Below, piece after piece: positions 33,163 through 42,085 of a DNA stretch of 64,000 bases. Positions within the stretch are counted from its first letter, which is position 1, and each line of letters opens with the position of its first letter. The position numbers were made by a program, and so were the translations under genes. A model generated the notes under the pieces. The model was given only the letters and a program-made list of their open reading frames with translations, had not been told where the DNA came from and searched no databases. Source of the DNA: Luteolibacter pohnpeiensis (GTDB taxonomy: Bacteria; Verrucomicrobiota; Verrucomicrobiia; Verrucomicrobiales; Akkermansiaceae); NCBI RefSeq assembly GCF_016595435.1, contig NZ_JAENIJ010000007.1, positions 1 to 64,000 on the forward strand. The letters run 5' to 3'.

Positions 33163-33840
33163 ATGAAATATGGAGTCATCGGCCTGGGTAATTTCGGGCG
33201 CAATCTAGTCATCGAATTGTCCGAACTCGGACATGAAGTCGTCGCAGTTGATATTTCGGAAGCTGCGGTCGAAAAGGTGAAGAATCATGCCACCCTCGCC
33301 GTCGTGGCCGATGCTTCGAATCTAACTGTTATCGATGAGTTGGGACTCACCTCTCTCGACATGGTGGTGGTAGCGATTGGCAAACATTTCGAATCCAGCG
33401 TTCTGGTCACGACCTGCCTCGTTCGTTCCGGACAGCACAAGCTCTTCGTTCGAATCGTGAACGACCTTCACAGCCATCTGTTAGAAATGGCAGGTGTCGA
33501 AGGCACGATTCAAGTGGAATCTCTCGCTGCAGCGCAGTTCGCGCGGCGTCTCGATAACCAAAGCTTGATCCGACATTTCAGTGTCGATGACACGCACGCG
33601 ATCGCCGAGCTGAAGGTTCCTGCTTCGTTCATCGGCAAAGCTCTGCGGGATGTGAACTTGCGCCAAAAGCATCACTTGAATCTCATCACAGTTCGGCGCC
33701 CGCATGGAAAAGGTGAGGATGTCGAGCCGACGGCGATCGATGAAATCCCAACACCGGATTTCATTTTCAAAGAGAATGACTTGCTGATCATTTACGGGCA
33801 TGAACGCGCCGTCCGAATTTTCTCTGAGGACTTCAGCTGA
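33163..33840 (+). CDS. ktrA: KtrA-type RCK regulatory subunit
   Basis: 225 residues. RCK-N Rossmann domain with GVIGLGNFGRNL (4-15) and the acid at VVAVDIS (about 26-32) for nucleotide binding; RCK-C domain from about 140 (HAIAELKVPASFIGKALRDV) to the end. Forms the octameric ring that gates KtrB. Starts seven bases after ktrB. Confidence 0.93.
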   Translation: MKYGVIGLGNFGRNLVIELSELGHEVVAVDISEAAVEKVKNHATLAVVADASNLTVIDELGLTSLDMVVVAIGKHFESSVLVTTCLVRSGQHKLFVRIVNDLHSHLLEMAGVEGTIQVESLAAAQFARRLDNQSLIRHFSVDDTHAIAELKVPASFIGKALRDVNLRQKHHLNLITVRRPHGKGEDVEPTAIDEIPTPDFIFKENDLLIIYGHERAVRIFSEDFS

Positions 33841-33926
33841 AGCAAAAATGGGATCTGCCGTTTGACCTGACTCGATTGCGCGCGATGGTGTGTTTGATTC
33901 GCTAACAGAACAACCCATCGATAGCC

Positions 33927-34289
33927 ATGTATCAGATTTTACCAGAAACCAAAGGCTCACTGATCGCACTACGTCTCTCCGGAAAGTTAGACAAAGAAGA
34001 TTACAAAGCATTCCTCCCCGTCATCTCCGAAGCCATCAAACTCCATGGCAAGGTGCAGCTTTACTGGGAGATGGATCAATTCGACGGCTGGACGCCTGGC
34101 GGGCTTGGAACCGACGCTGGCTTCGGTTTGGAGCACATGAATGATTTTTCCAAAATTGCCATAGTCGGGGAGAAAACCTGGCATGACTGGATGACCAAAT
34201 TGATGAAACCATTTACTTCGGCCGAGGTGAAATACTTTGAGTTGTCTCAACGTTCCGAAGCCATGGCTTGGTGCCAGGCCACGGCATAA
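33927..34289 (+). CDS. SpoIIAA-like (STAS-fold) protein
   Basis: 120 residues. The pattern of IALRLSGKLDKEDYKAFLPVI (about 11-31, range given), LYWEMDQFDGWTP and KIAIVGEKTWHDWM (about 75-88) with a final VKYFELSQRSEAMAWC is that of the SpoIIAA-like family (a STAS-like fold found widely outside sporulation). Role unknown. It stands alone between the potassium and zinc transporters. Confidence 0.8.
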   Translation: MYQILPETKGSLIALRLSGKLDKEDYKAFLPVISEAIKLHGKVQLYWEMDQFDGWTPGGLGTDAGFGLEHMNDFSKIAIVGEKTWHDWMTKLMKPFTSAEVKYFELSQRSEAMAWCQATA

Positions 34290-34308
34290 ATCTCCAGTCG
34301 CCACGCTC

Positions 34309-35220
34309 ATGTCTCACGATCATTCCCACTCCCATGCAGGGCATCTCCATGGGCATGATCACGCGAGTTCGGATAATCTGAAGGTCGCCTTTTTTCTCAA
34401 TGTCGCCTTTACCATTCTCGAAATTTTCGGCGGCATCTGGACCAACAGCATCGCCATCATCACCGATGCGCTCCATGACCTCGGCGATTCCGCGTCACTT
34501 GGATTAGCCTGGTATTTCGAGCATCTATCCAAGAAGGGACGAACCAGTCGCCACACCTACGGATTCAAACGTTACCGGCTTCTCGGCGGTTTGATCACCG
34601 GTCTCTTTCTGGTAGCAGGTCTGGCGGTCGTTCTGTGGAAGGCAACCACCCGCTTATTCCATCCTGAAAGCGTCAATGCCCCTGGCATGATTGCGCTAGC
34701 TGTAGTCGGGATTGTTTTCAACGGCGCGGCGGTTCTGCGGATGAAAGGTGCCTCCTCGCTAACCGAACGGATCGTTAGTTGGCACTTGTTAGAAGACACC
34801 CTTGGGTGGTTCGCGGTTCTGTTAGGAGCAGCGGCGATGTCCATTTGGGATGTTCCGATCATTGATCCGCTGCTCTCCATTGCGTTGTCCCTGTTTGTGC
34901 TTTGGAACGTGGCGAGGAATCTCAAGAAAGTCATGGTGGTGTTTCTTCAAAGCACTCCGGAGAGCTTTGATCTGAAGGCTTTCGAAGCAGAAATCCATGC
35001 GCTGCCAAATGTTGAATCGTCGCACCACATCCATGGTTGGTCACTGGATGGCGAGAGCCATGTTCTCTCGATTCATTTGGTGATGAATGAAACGGCGACT
35101 CGCGAACAAATTGTTCAAACCAAGCAGTTGGTGCGCAACCGGCTCGAGCCGGAATTCAAGCATGTCACCATCGATATCGAACTGGCAGGTGAGCCATGCA
35201 TCTGCCCATCTGCTGAATGA
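34309..35220 (+). CDS. Cation diffusion facilitator (zinc/cobalt exporter)
   Basis: 303 residues from ATG 34309. His-rich N-terminus (HDHSHSHAGHLHGHDH). CDF membrane motifs: IITDALHDLGDSASLGLAW (TM2 zinc-site D and H/D, about 46-64) and SWHLLEDTLGWFAVLLGA (TM5 site, about 157-174). The C-terminal cytoplasmic domain from about 215 contains SSHHIHGWSLDG and ends ELAGEPCICPS with a Cys pair. Exports Zn2+ in exchange for protons. Confidence 0.92.
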   Translation: MSHDHSHSHAGHLHGHDHASSDNLKVAFFLNVAFTILEIFGGIWTNSIAIITDALHDLGDSASLGLAWYFEHLSKKGRTSRHTYGFKRYRLLGGLITGLFLVAGLAVVLWKATTRLFHPESVNAPGMIALAVVGIVFNGAAVLRMKGASSLTERIVSWHLLEDTLGWFAVLLGAAAMSIWDVPIIDPLLSIALSLFVLWNVARNLKKVMVVFLQSTPESFDLKAFEAEIHALPNVESSHHIHGWSLDGESHVLSIHLVMNETATREQIVQTKQLVRNRLEPEFKHVTIDIELAGEPCICPSAE

Positions 35221-35244
35221 ACGGGTGATACTGAAAACACCTTA

Positions 35245-35280
35245 CAAAAAAAGCCCGTCCAGATTCTGGACGGGCTTTCC
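35245..35280. terminator. Bidirectional terminator between CDF exporter and sodC
   Basis: AGCCCGTCCAGA pairs with TCTGGACGGGCT (35252-35276), flanked by a seven-base A run on the left (35246-35252) and by TTTCC on the right, so it can serve both converging genes. Confidence 0.9.
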
Positions 35281-35298
35281 AGCATCTATCAAAATTTG

Positions 35299-35889
35299 TT
35301 ATTTGGAATCTTTGGAGATTCCAATCACACCAGCTCCAATGCGGGCACCGGCGTTTCCTGTTGGTTGGCCGCCATCATCTTCCTTGGCGTGAACGATCAC
35401 GGCACGACCAAGAATGCCGTCCTTGCCGTGACCCAGAGTGATGTTATCGACGACGATGGTTTTCTTCGCTACACCATTGGCGTCGGCATCAAGGTTGCCC
35501 AAATCACCAGCGTGACGCATTTCCTTGTCTGGCATCGCGTGGTCGTGACCTTCCGGATTGAAGTGGCCACCAGCGCTGGTGCCGTCTTCCGAGCCGAGAT
35601 CGCCAAATTCGTGAACGTGGATGGCGTGCTTTTGATTCGGATTCAATCCGCCGATTTCAGCGGTGACTTTAACGCCGCCTTCGACTTTTTCGAAAACCAC
35701 GGTGCCTTTGACTTTGCTGTCACCCAGTCCGTGGATGACGGCGATGAGCTTGGTAGGCTCGGCAGGCATGTGCATGTGCTCCATTTTGCCGGTCGTTTCC
35801 GTTTTTTCCTGGGCATTGACGGAGGTCATGCTGGCAGCAATTGCGATCGCGGTAAGTCCGCACAAGGGAAAGTTCAGGTATCTCTTCAT
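35299..35889 (-). CDS. sodC: Periplasmic Cu/Zn superoxide dismutase
   Basis: 196 residues. Signal peptide at 1-26 (GLTAIAIAASMTSVNA), then a His/Met-rich stretch (MEHMHMPAEP). Metal ligands: HAIHVHEFGD (about 88-97), SAGGHFNPEGHDH (about 105-117), MRHAGDLGN (about 123-131) and GRAVIVHAKEDDGG (about 161-174). All Cu and Zn His ligands are visible. Dismutates superoxide in the periplasm. Confidence 0.95.
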   Translation of the reverse strand: MKRYLNFPLCGLTAIAIAASMTSVNAQEKTETTGKMEHMHMPAEPTKLIAVIHGLGDSKVKGTVVFEKVEGGVKVTAEIGGLNPNQKHAIHVHEFGDLGSEDGTSAGGHFNPEGHDHAMPDKEMRHAGDLGNLDADANGVAKKTIVVDNITLGHGKDGILGRAVIVHAKEDDGGQPTGNAGARIGAGVIGISKDSK

Positions 35890-36086
35890 AGCGGAATCAC
35901 TCCTCGTTCAAGATCCGTTGTTAGGCAAGTGATCTTCTGAAAACTCAGCGATTAATTCAGACGCCATCGACGGTTTTACGCGGTTTCCATGCACCTCGCG
36001 GTCATGCGAAAATCTGCGAATTTTTTTCTCGTCCAGCGTGATTCCGAGCAGCAGATTCTGCGCTCTTCAACGATCAGAACGCCGCC

Positions 36087-36695
36087 GTGAGCAATCATCG
36101 CCCTATTATTGATGACATTCACCGGCAAGGCTGGTCGGTGACCCGCGATTATCTTTCCAGTGCTGAATCCCACGGCCTGAGCGATGAGGTGCGTGCCGCA
36201 TGGCAAGAAGGCGAATTCCGTCGCGCGGGGGTTGGTCGTGGAAAAGATCTGAAAATCCGTGAGGACGTGCGGAAGGATCACGTGATGTGGCTTCAGGAAA
36301 GTGAAATCACCAACTGCCAGAACGCCTACCTCAAGCGCCTGGATCGCTTGCGCCAGGACATCAACCAATCGCTGTTTCTCGGCCTGCTCGATTTTGAAGG
36401 ACACTTCGCCATTTATCCTGAAGGGGCATTTTACAAACCCCATCTGGATCGGCACCGGCTGTCGATGGACCGGCTGATGACCGTCATCCTTTATCTCAAT
36501 CCGGACTGGCAGCCAGGCGATGGTGGTGAGCTGAAAATCCGCACCACACCTGGTTGTGAAGATGGTCCTTTTGAGCTGATCGAGCCCCGATTGGGCACCA
36601 TGGTGTGCTTCTTATCGGGCGACTTCTGGCATGAAGTGCTGCCGGCCAAGAAAACCCGGGCCAGCATTACCGGATGGTTCCGCGGCCGTCCTTAA
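36087..36695 (+). CDS. 2-oxoglutarate/Fe(II) oxygenase (prolyl-hydroxylase-like)
   Basis: 202 residues from GTG 36087. The facial triad is visible as FYKPHLDRH (about 112-120, HxD) and FWHEVLPAKKTRASITGWFR (about 179-198, His and the Arg that binds 2-oxoglutarate). The VILYLNPDWQPGDGGELKI segment is the conserved DSBH strand pair. Close to the bacterial P4H/Ofd1-like group; the substrate is unknown, possibly a protein proline or lysine. Confidence 0.85.
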   Translation: MSNHRPIIDDIHRQGWSVTRDYLSSAESHGLSDEVRAAWQEGEFRRAGVGRGKDLKIREDVRKDHVMWLQESEITNCQNAYLKRLDRLRQDINQSLFLGLLDFEGHFAIYPEGAFYKPHLDRHRLSMDRLMTVILYLNPDWQPGDGGELKIRTTPGCEDGPFELIEPRLGTMVCFLSGDFWHEVLPAKKTRASITGWFRGRP

Positions 36696-36720
36696 CCCCC
36701 TTCATCCCTGGACAAAGGGG
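36696..36720. terminator. Possible weak terminator between converging genes
   Basis: CCCCCTT (36696-36702) pairs with AAAGGGG (36714-36720) around an 11-base loop in the gap between the oxygenase and the helicase. No strong T run, so the call is tentative. Confidence 0.4.
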
Positions 36721-36751
36721 CTATTTCGGGCGACCACGGTTTCGTTGATCC

Positions 36752-38032
36752 TTAGCGGGTTCTCGCAGGGCGGCGGCGCCGGTTGCGACGACCTCCCCCG
36801 CCGTTTCCGCCGGATTTAGGCTGATGGTTGCTGCGGGAGCGCAGATTTTTTTCGCGCAGGTGCTTCTCAGCGAGTTCAGCATTGTGCCAGCCATGATCTT
36901 CCCAGGTCGGAACCTGCATGCGGATCACTTTTTCGATTTCACGCAGATATTCCAATTCGTCTTCGGTGCAGAACGATACCGCACTGCCATCCGCTCCTGC
37001 ACGGCCAGTCCGGCCGATGCGATGCACGTAGGCTTCTGGTTCGTTTGGAAGGTCGAAATTGACCACGAGGCCCACTTCTTTCACGTCCACACCGCGTGCG
37101 GCGACGTCGGTAGCAACCAAGGTCGGGACAATTCCTTTTTTGAAGCGTTCCAGAGCTTTTTCGCGCTGCGCCTGAGACTTGTTTCCATGGATGGCATCCG
37201 CAGGAAATCCGGCTGCACACAAACTCTTGGCAAGCTTGTTCGCGCCGTGCTTGGTGCGGGAGAAAATGATGGTGAGCTTCTGGCTGTCCGATTGATCCTG
37301 TCTTTTCAGGAGTTTCTCAAGAAGTGGCCGTTTGCTTTCGCGATTCACAAAGCAGACTTGTTGTTCAATCCGCTCGGCCGTGGTCGACTCAGGAGCAATC
37401 GTCACCGAAGCTGGATTGTGCAAGATAGTCTCGGCCAACTGAACGATGTTCGGAGCAAGCGTCGCCGAGAAAAAGAGCGATTGCCGACGAGGGGAGATCA
37501 GGCTGACCACACGCTTCACATCGCGTAAAAAGCCCATGTCCAACATGCGATCGACCTCATCCAGCACGAAAAATTCGACTTGTGAGAGGTCGAGATGCCG
37601 TTGATCCACCAAGTCCAGAAGGCGTCCTGGAGTTGCTACCAGAACATCCACACCGCTGCGCAGCGCATTGACCTGGGGAACCTGGCCAACACCACCGTAG
37701 ACGAGGGTTTGGCGGAATTTGACGTATTTGCCGTAGGTCGCGAAGCTTTTGCCGACCTGACCTGCCAGCTCACGCGTCGGAGTAAGCACCAAGGCACGTG
37801 GGCATTTCGGCTTCAGCCGGGTCGGCTTTTCGTGCAGTGCGTTCAGGATGGGCAATGCAAAGCTTGCGGTTTTGCCGGTGCCGGTCTGAGCGCAGCCGAG
37901 AAGATCGCGGCCTTGCAGGAGTAATGGGATCGCCTGGGCCTGGATTGGCGATGGCGTATGGTATTCGAGTTCGAGTAGAACGCGCTGAAGGGGCGCAGCC
38001 AGTGGCAACGCCTCGAAGGAGTCTGGAGTCAT
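36752..38032 (-). CDS. rhlE: DEAD-box-family ATP-dependent RNA helicase (RhlE-like, DEVD variant)
   Basis: 426 residues. Helicase motifs in order: Q motif TPSPIQAQAIP (about 26-36), I AQTGTGKT (48-55), Ia PTRELAGQ (about 88-95), Ib ATPGRLLD (about 134-141), II DEVD (about 157-160; normally DEAD), III SAT, IV IIFSRTKHGAN, V ATDVAARGVD, VI HRIGRTGRAG (about 341-350). The tail is basic and glycine-rich (GGNGGGGRRNRRRR), as in RNA-chaperone helicases. The Val in motif II is unusual but conservative. Confidence 0.92.
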   Translation of the reverse strand: MTPDSFEALPLAAPLQRVLLELEYHTPSPIQAQAIPLLLQGRDLLGCAQTGTGKTASFALPILNALHEKPTRLKPKCPRALVLTPTRELAGQVGKSFATYGKYVKFRQTLVYGGVGQVPQVNALRSGVDVLVATPGRLLDLVDQRHLDLSQVEFFVLDEVDRMLDMGFLRDVKRVVSLISPRRQSLFFSATLAPNIVQLAETILHNPASVTIAPESTTAERIEQQVCFVNRESKRPLLEKLLKRQDQSDSQKLTIIFSRTKHGANKLAKSLCAAGFPADAIHGNKSQAQREKALERFKKGIVPTLVATDVAARGVDVKEVGLVVNFDLPNEPEAYVHRIGRTGRAGADGSAVSFCTEDELEYLREIEKVIRMQVPTWEDHGWHNAELAEKHLREKNLRSRSNHQPKSGGNGGGGRRNRRRRPARTR

Positions 38033-38280
38033 TCAATTTTGGGCCTGCCCGTCCGGTTTCGGTGGCTGGCGGTGTCGATGAGAGTAGGAGAAATCCTGGA
38101 CTATCTCTCATCGATGAAGACAGAAAAAGGATGGAAACCACCAGGCTTCCGACCGGTCAAAAAGTCACCGGACGCGCGCTACATAATCGAAGCCACGGCA
38201 AATGCAAGTTTTATGATTTTGCCGATATACTTCAGGATTGCTGGACAGTTTTAAAGATTCCTTCTAATGACAGCCGCGTC

Positions 38281-39492
38281 ATGCGGCCTATTATCCTTCT
38301 GCTTCTTTCCTGTTCTCTCGTTTTGGCCGCTGAGCCTCGGACTTGGACGGATTCCCAAGACCGCAAAGTTGAGGCTACACTTGTGCGTTTGGACGGTAGC
38401 AACGTGATCCTAAAATTGGCAAATGGTCGGGAAGTACCCTACCCACTCGAAAAGTTATCTGCCGAGGATCAGAAATACGTTCAAAATCTGCACATTGAAC
38501 AACCGGAAAACGGAGAAGCCGCCGACACTTCGGATGGCAAAGAGGTTGTCACCACGGAACCCGTCAACTTTGACAGTCCGTGGCCGGAAAGGGTGAATTT
38601 CAAAGAAGACCCGGAAATCCAGGTGGTTGAGGAAGATGCCGATGCCAAGCGTTTCGTGTATGAGAGCCAAAACTATCAATACGTCTGCGATGTTAGGCTC
38701 TCCCAATCGGTCGTGAAAGGATTTGCCGTGATGTTCGAAGCGACGAATCTTTACTGCACGATGTTGCCGATCGGTCTGAATGGCGGGCACCCGACAACAG
38801 GCAAAAATAAGATCCTGTTATTCGAGCACAAAAAGGACTATGTCAAAGCCGGAGCCCCACCGAGCAGCGCTGGTGTTTTCATGCCGAGATTGGGACTGGT
38901 AATGGTGCCTTTAGAAAGCCTGGGAGTTAAACCTGTGGGCAGCAGTTACATGCTGGATCGCAGCAAGGATAACTCAACGCTCTGCCACGAACTGACGCAC
39001 CAATTAACACCGGAACCTTATGATGCTCCGGGATCCTTGGGATGGTTCACAGAAGGGCTTGCCGAATATGTGGCAAACACTCCCTACCGGAATGGATCGT
39101 TCGATGTTCGCTTCAACCTCAAGAGCATCATCCAAACGGCCACCGCTTACGGCAGTGATGATGTCAGCGGCAGAGCGCTCGGCGAGGACATCACTCTCCC
39201 GGACATGAAAACCTACATGATGCAGACTTATCCGGAATTCCTATCCACGCCACAGCTCAGCTATGGCACGGGAATGCTCATGGCCACTTACTTCTTCCAA
39301 ATGGATGGTGATGGCGATGCCAAACGGATCAAGGCATTCCTGAAAGCCCTCCGCAGCGGCAAGGAAGGCGAGGATGCATTGGCAGTTCTGTTAGATGGTA
39401 GAACTTACAAACAACTTGAAGACGATATCACCCGTGCCTGGAGCAAAAAGGGCATCAAGTTCACCTTCAAGCCGGCACCAGAGACGGATTGA
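38281..39492 (+). CDS. Secreted SHD1-domain metallopeptidase-like protein
   Basis: 403 residues from ATG 38281. Signal peptide (IILLLLSCSLVLAAEP, cleavage near 17). An SHD1 (Sla1 homology) domain follows: RTWTDSQDRKVEATLVRLDG to LEKLSAEDQKYV (about 19-63), a fold frequent in Planctomycetes/Verrucomicrobia. A second domain has HELTHQL (about 239-245, HExxH) and, 20 residues on, GWFTEGLAEYVA, in which the Glu of EGLAE is the expected third zinc ligand of gluzincin peptidases. Probably a periplasmic protease; substrate unknown. Confidence 0.75.
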   Translation: MRPIILLLLSCSLVLAAEPRTWTDSQDRKVEATLVRLDGSNVILKLANGREVPYPLEKLSAEDQKYVQNLHIEQPENGEAADTSDGKEVVTTEPVNFDSPWPERVNFKEDPEIQVVEEDADAKRFVYESQNYQYVCDVRLSQSVVKGFAVMFEATNLYCTMLPIGLNGGHPTTGKNKILLFEHKKDYVKAGAPPSSAGVFMPRLGLVMVPLESLGVKPVGSSYMLDRSKDNSTLCHELTHQLTPEPYDAPGSLGWFTEGLAEYVANTPYRNGSFDVRFNLKSIIQTATAYGSDDVSGRALGEDITLPDMKTYMMQTYPEFLSTPQLSYGTGMLMATYFFQMDGDGDAKRIKAFLKALRSGKEGEDALAVLLDGRTYKQLEDDITRAWSKKGIKFTFKPAPETD

Positions 39493-39499
39493 GATTTTC

Positions 39500-40618
39500 T
39501 TAGGGAATCAATCCGACCCGCTGCAAGGTCCAGTAGCAGCCGATGAGTGAGATGCCGATGCAAATCCCGATCCGGGCGTAGTGGTATGCTTTGCTTTTCC
39601 ACCACCGGATGGTGAGAATCCATGCGGTGATCAACAAGGTCGCCTGGGCAGCCTCCACGCCGAGGTTAGCGAGCAGCAGCGACGGCAAAAATCCTTGGCC
39701 TGGTTTCAGCCAGGTTGAAAGCGCACCGGCGAAGCCCAGGCCGTGTATCAGCCCGAAGCCAAAAACCACCAGCAGGCGAACTTTTTTCTCCGGGCCGTCT
39801 TCCCTGCCCCGGAACACATTTTCCAAGGCAACTGCGACAATGCTGACCGCAATTGCTGGCTCCACCCAATTGCCGGAAATTTTCACAATCCCAGCCGCAG
39901 CTAGCCCGAGTGTCACGGTATGAGCCGCAGTAAATGCCAGCGATTGTCCGAGAAGCGGGCGCAATTTTCTGCGGTAAAAAAATAGTCCAAGCACAAACAA
40001 AACGTGATCCCAACCTTCCGGAATCACGTGATGATATCCCTGCAGGAAGGACGTTAGCAGAGCTCCGCGCTTCTCCGTCTTCTGCGGTTGATCGATGTGA
40101 ATGACTTTCGTATCGCCGGGGTCAAGCGTCAGATAATCATCCTCATCGCCCGGGAAATCCAAAATCAAGGTCGGCTGCGTTCCCTTGTTCCAGGTCAATT
40201 CCACCGATCCTTCCGGCATGCGGGTCGGACGAATCACGGTCATGAAATAGGCACCGTCATTCAACAAAATCGGAAAATCCGGTGGCGATTTCTCAAAATC
40301 AGGAAACGACACCTGCCAATCCACCTTCTGGCCAGCGGAGCGAATTTCCAAGGACTCACGCAAATAACGCTCTGCCTCCTTGCGCATTTCACTCCACCGG
40401 GCCTCGCCCAAGCCAACCAGCCAGGACCGGCTGGGCGCCATCGCTTTCGGGTCGTCACGAATCTCTGGTGCCGCGTATCCCGCCTCAAACTGGATACGCA
40501 TTTCCCAGGAACCCTCTTTTTGCGGAACCCATTCGCCATACAACTGGCTGACCACATGGGCCTGCAGGGAAACCGTGAGGATCAACAGAGCCCCGAATAC
40601 CAATCGCAGCGTTCTCAA
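39500..40618 (-). CDS. HupE/UreJ-like membrane protein
   Basis: 372 residues. Signal peptide (VFGALLILTVSLQA), a periplasmic beta-rich N-terminal half up to about residue 190, then HupE/UreJ-2 signatures: GYHHVIPEGWDHVLFVLGLFF (about 192-212), FTAAHTVTLGLA (about 228-239), GFGLIHGLGFAGAL (about 287-300). His-rich motifs in these helices are thought to bind Ni/Co in the family. No hydrogenase or urease genes are near, so a general metal-import role is only inferred. Confidence 0.8.
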   Translation of the reverse strand: MRTLRLVFGALLILTVSLQAHVVSQLYGEWVPQKEGSWEMRIQFEAGYAAPEIRDDPKAMAPSRSWLVGLGEARWSEMRKEAERYLRESLEIRSAGQKVDWQVSFPDFEKSPPDFPILLNDGAYFMTVIRPTRMPEGSVELTWNKGTQPTLILDFPGDEDDYLTLDPGDTKVIHIDQPQKTEKRGALLTSFLQGYHHVIPEGWDHVLFVLGLFFYRRKLRPLLGQSLAFTAAHTVTLGLAAAGIVKISGNWVEPAIAVSIVAVALENVFRGREDGPEKKVRLLVVFGFGLIHGLGFAGALSTWLKPGQGFLPSLLLANLGVEAAQATLLITAWILTIRWWKSKAYHYARIGICIGISLIGCYWTLQRVGLIP

Positions 40619-40645
40619 CTTGAGGGGAATTTTGGGGTGCTGAAA

Positions 40646-41941
40646 TTACGATCCTGCAACGATCGTGATGGTGTGCTCAAGCGGCCGGAATGCCTTGGCG
40701 ACTTGATCAGCCAGCGGAGCACGTGCTTTTTCGCTCAAGTCAAAGGTCTCATCGATATCTGCCGAGCCTTCAGGACCGTGAGCAAGATCCTTGATCTGGC
40801 GGGTTTCGTAAGCCTGTTTCCGGGCTACCGCTTCCTCGATTTTGTTAAACGGACCAACCATCGGATTGGCATCAAATTCCTTCGGCAGATTGATCCCTGA
40901 CTTCATTTCAGCTGCGCTGAAGCTTTTGGTCTGGTCGCCCCAGGTGACCTGATAGCTGGCGGCTTTGGGTGACGGGATTTGCAGGATAAAGCGGTTCAAA
41001 TCGTCATCAAACGCCACTAATTCCATGCCGGTTTGGATCGAGTCAAACTTATCCAACGGACCAGGCCCGGGGCAAAACGCCAGCTTGTTGCTGCGCAGGG
41101 TGATTTTGCCATCGGTTGTGGAGAGCACTTCGTGGCCACCCGTTGCGGTCGCAGTTCCTTTGGAATCGTCATAGGTGATGGTGCCGAGATTTCCATCGAA
41201 ACCGAGGCCCTTCAGAAACGCGTAAGCCATGACCACGTGCCCAGCCCAATCCGGGTGAACGCCATCGTTGCCGGAAGTTTTGAAATCAGGACTGATTTTG
41301 GTCTTCGCGGTGTAATCCGCCAGCAACATCGGGGTGTAAACGTCCGCAAACGGAACTTGTTCCTCCCCGGCAATGTCGACGTCGATGTTGCGGAATCGGC
41401 TCAAGCTCAGATTCAGTTCTTTTTGGGTAACGACTGAGTTTTTCACCCACGGCGGCACGGAATCGATGATGCCAGGCGATCCCAAAACGACTTTGCAGCC
41501 AGCATCCTTGAACATCTTGACCACCGACTCTTGGTTTTTCCGGTATTCAGCGGCGATGTCATCCTGATAAGCCACATATCTGAAATCATTCATGCCGTAG
41601 CAAGTGGTGGCGACGTCCGGCTTGAAGCGCAGGACATCGCTTTTCATCCGGCCGAGAAATCCATCTGCCTTCTCGCCGCTCCAGCCATACTGGCGGCAGC
41701 GGATTTGCAGCTCAGGCAAACAAGCGGCGATGTAAGTTTCCATGAGCACCGAATAACGGCGTTGCTCGGTGATGGAATCGCCGCAGATCGCCAGCAGATC
41801 GCCTTTTTTCAGCAGCAACTTCGAGGTTTCAGGAGCAACATCCAGGGCGTAATCGGACAGTCCGGACGGGACCGGAACCAGCTCTTTGGCAGCCAGTGGA
41901 AGCAAACAGGCGGAAAAGATCAAACAGCCGAGTCTTATCAT
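40646..41941 (-). CDS. Secreted SGNH/GDSL hydrolase
   Basis: 431 residues. Signal peptide (CLIFSACLLPLAA, cleavage near 19). SGNH blocks: CGDSITEQ (about 53-60, nucleophile Ser), YGMNDF (about 119-124), and NDGVHPDWAGH (about 225-235) with the catalytic Asp/His. C-terminal part of about 180 residues is beta-rich and of unknown role. Such proteins are usually esterases acting on acylated polysaccharides; substrate unknown. Confidence 0.85.
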   Translation of the reverse strand: MIRLGCLIFSACLLPLAAKELVPVPSGLSDYALDVAPETSKLLLKKGDLLAICGDSITEQRRYSVLMETYIAACLPELQIRCRQYGWSGEKADGFLGRMKSDVLRFKPDVATTCYGMNDFRYVAYQDDIAAEYRKNQESVVKMFKDAGCKVVLGSPGIIDSVPPWVKNSVVTQKELNLSLSRFRNIDVDIAGEEQVPFADVYTPMLLADYTAKTKISPDFKTSGNDGVHPDWAGHVVMAYAFLKGLGFDGNLGTITYDDSKGTATATGGHEVLSTTDGKITLRSNKLAFCPGPGPLDKFDSIQTGMELVAFDDDLNRFILQIPSPKAASYQVTWGDQTKSFSAAEMKSGINLPKEFDANPMVGPFNKIEEAVARKQAYETRQIKDLAHGPEGSADIDETFDLSEKARAPLADQVAKAFRPLEHTITIVAGS

Positions 41942-42085
41942 GACTACAAACCACAGGCCGAAACTCCCAACGAATCAAGCCGCCAGATCGAATGCTGGCA
42001 GATTTCGCAAGATCCGCGCATTAGCAGAAAACCGGGCAGCATTCCACTTGAATCTTTTTGACAGACCTTAGAAGCTGCGCCTCCC

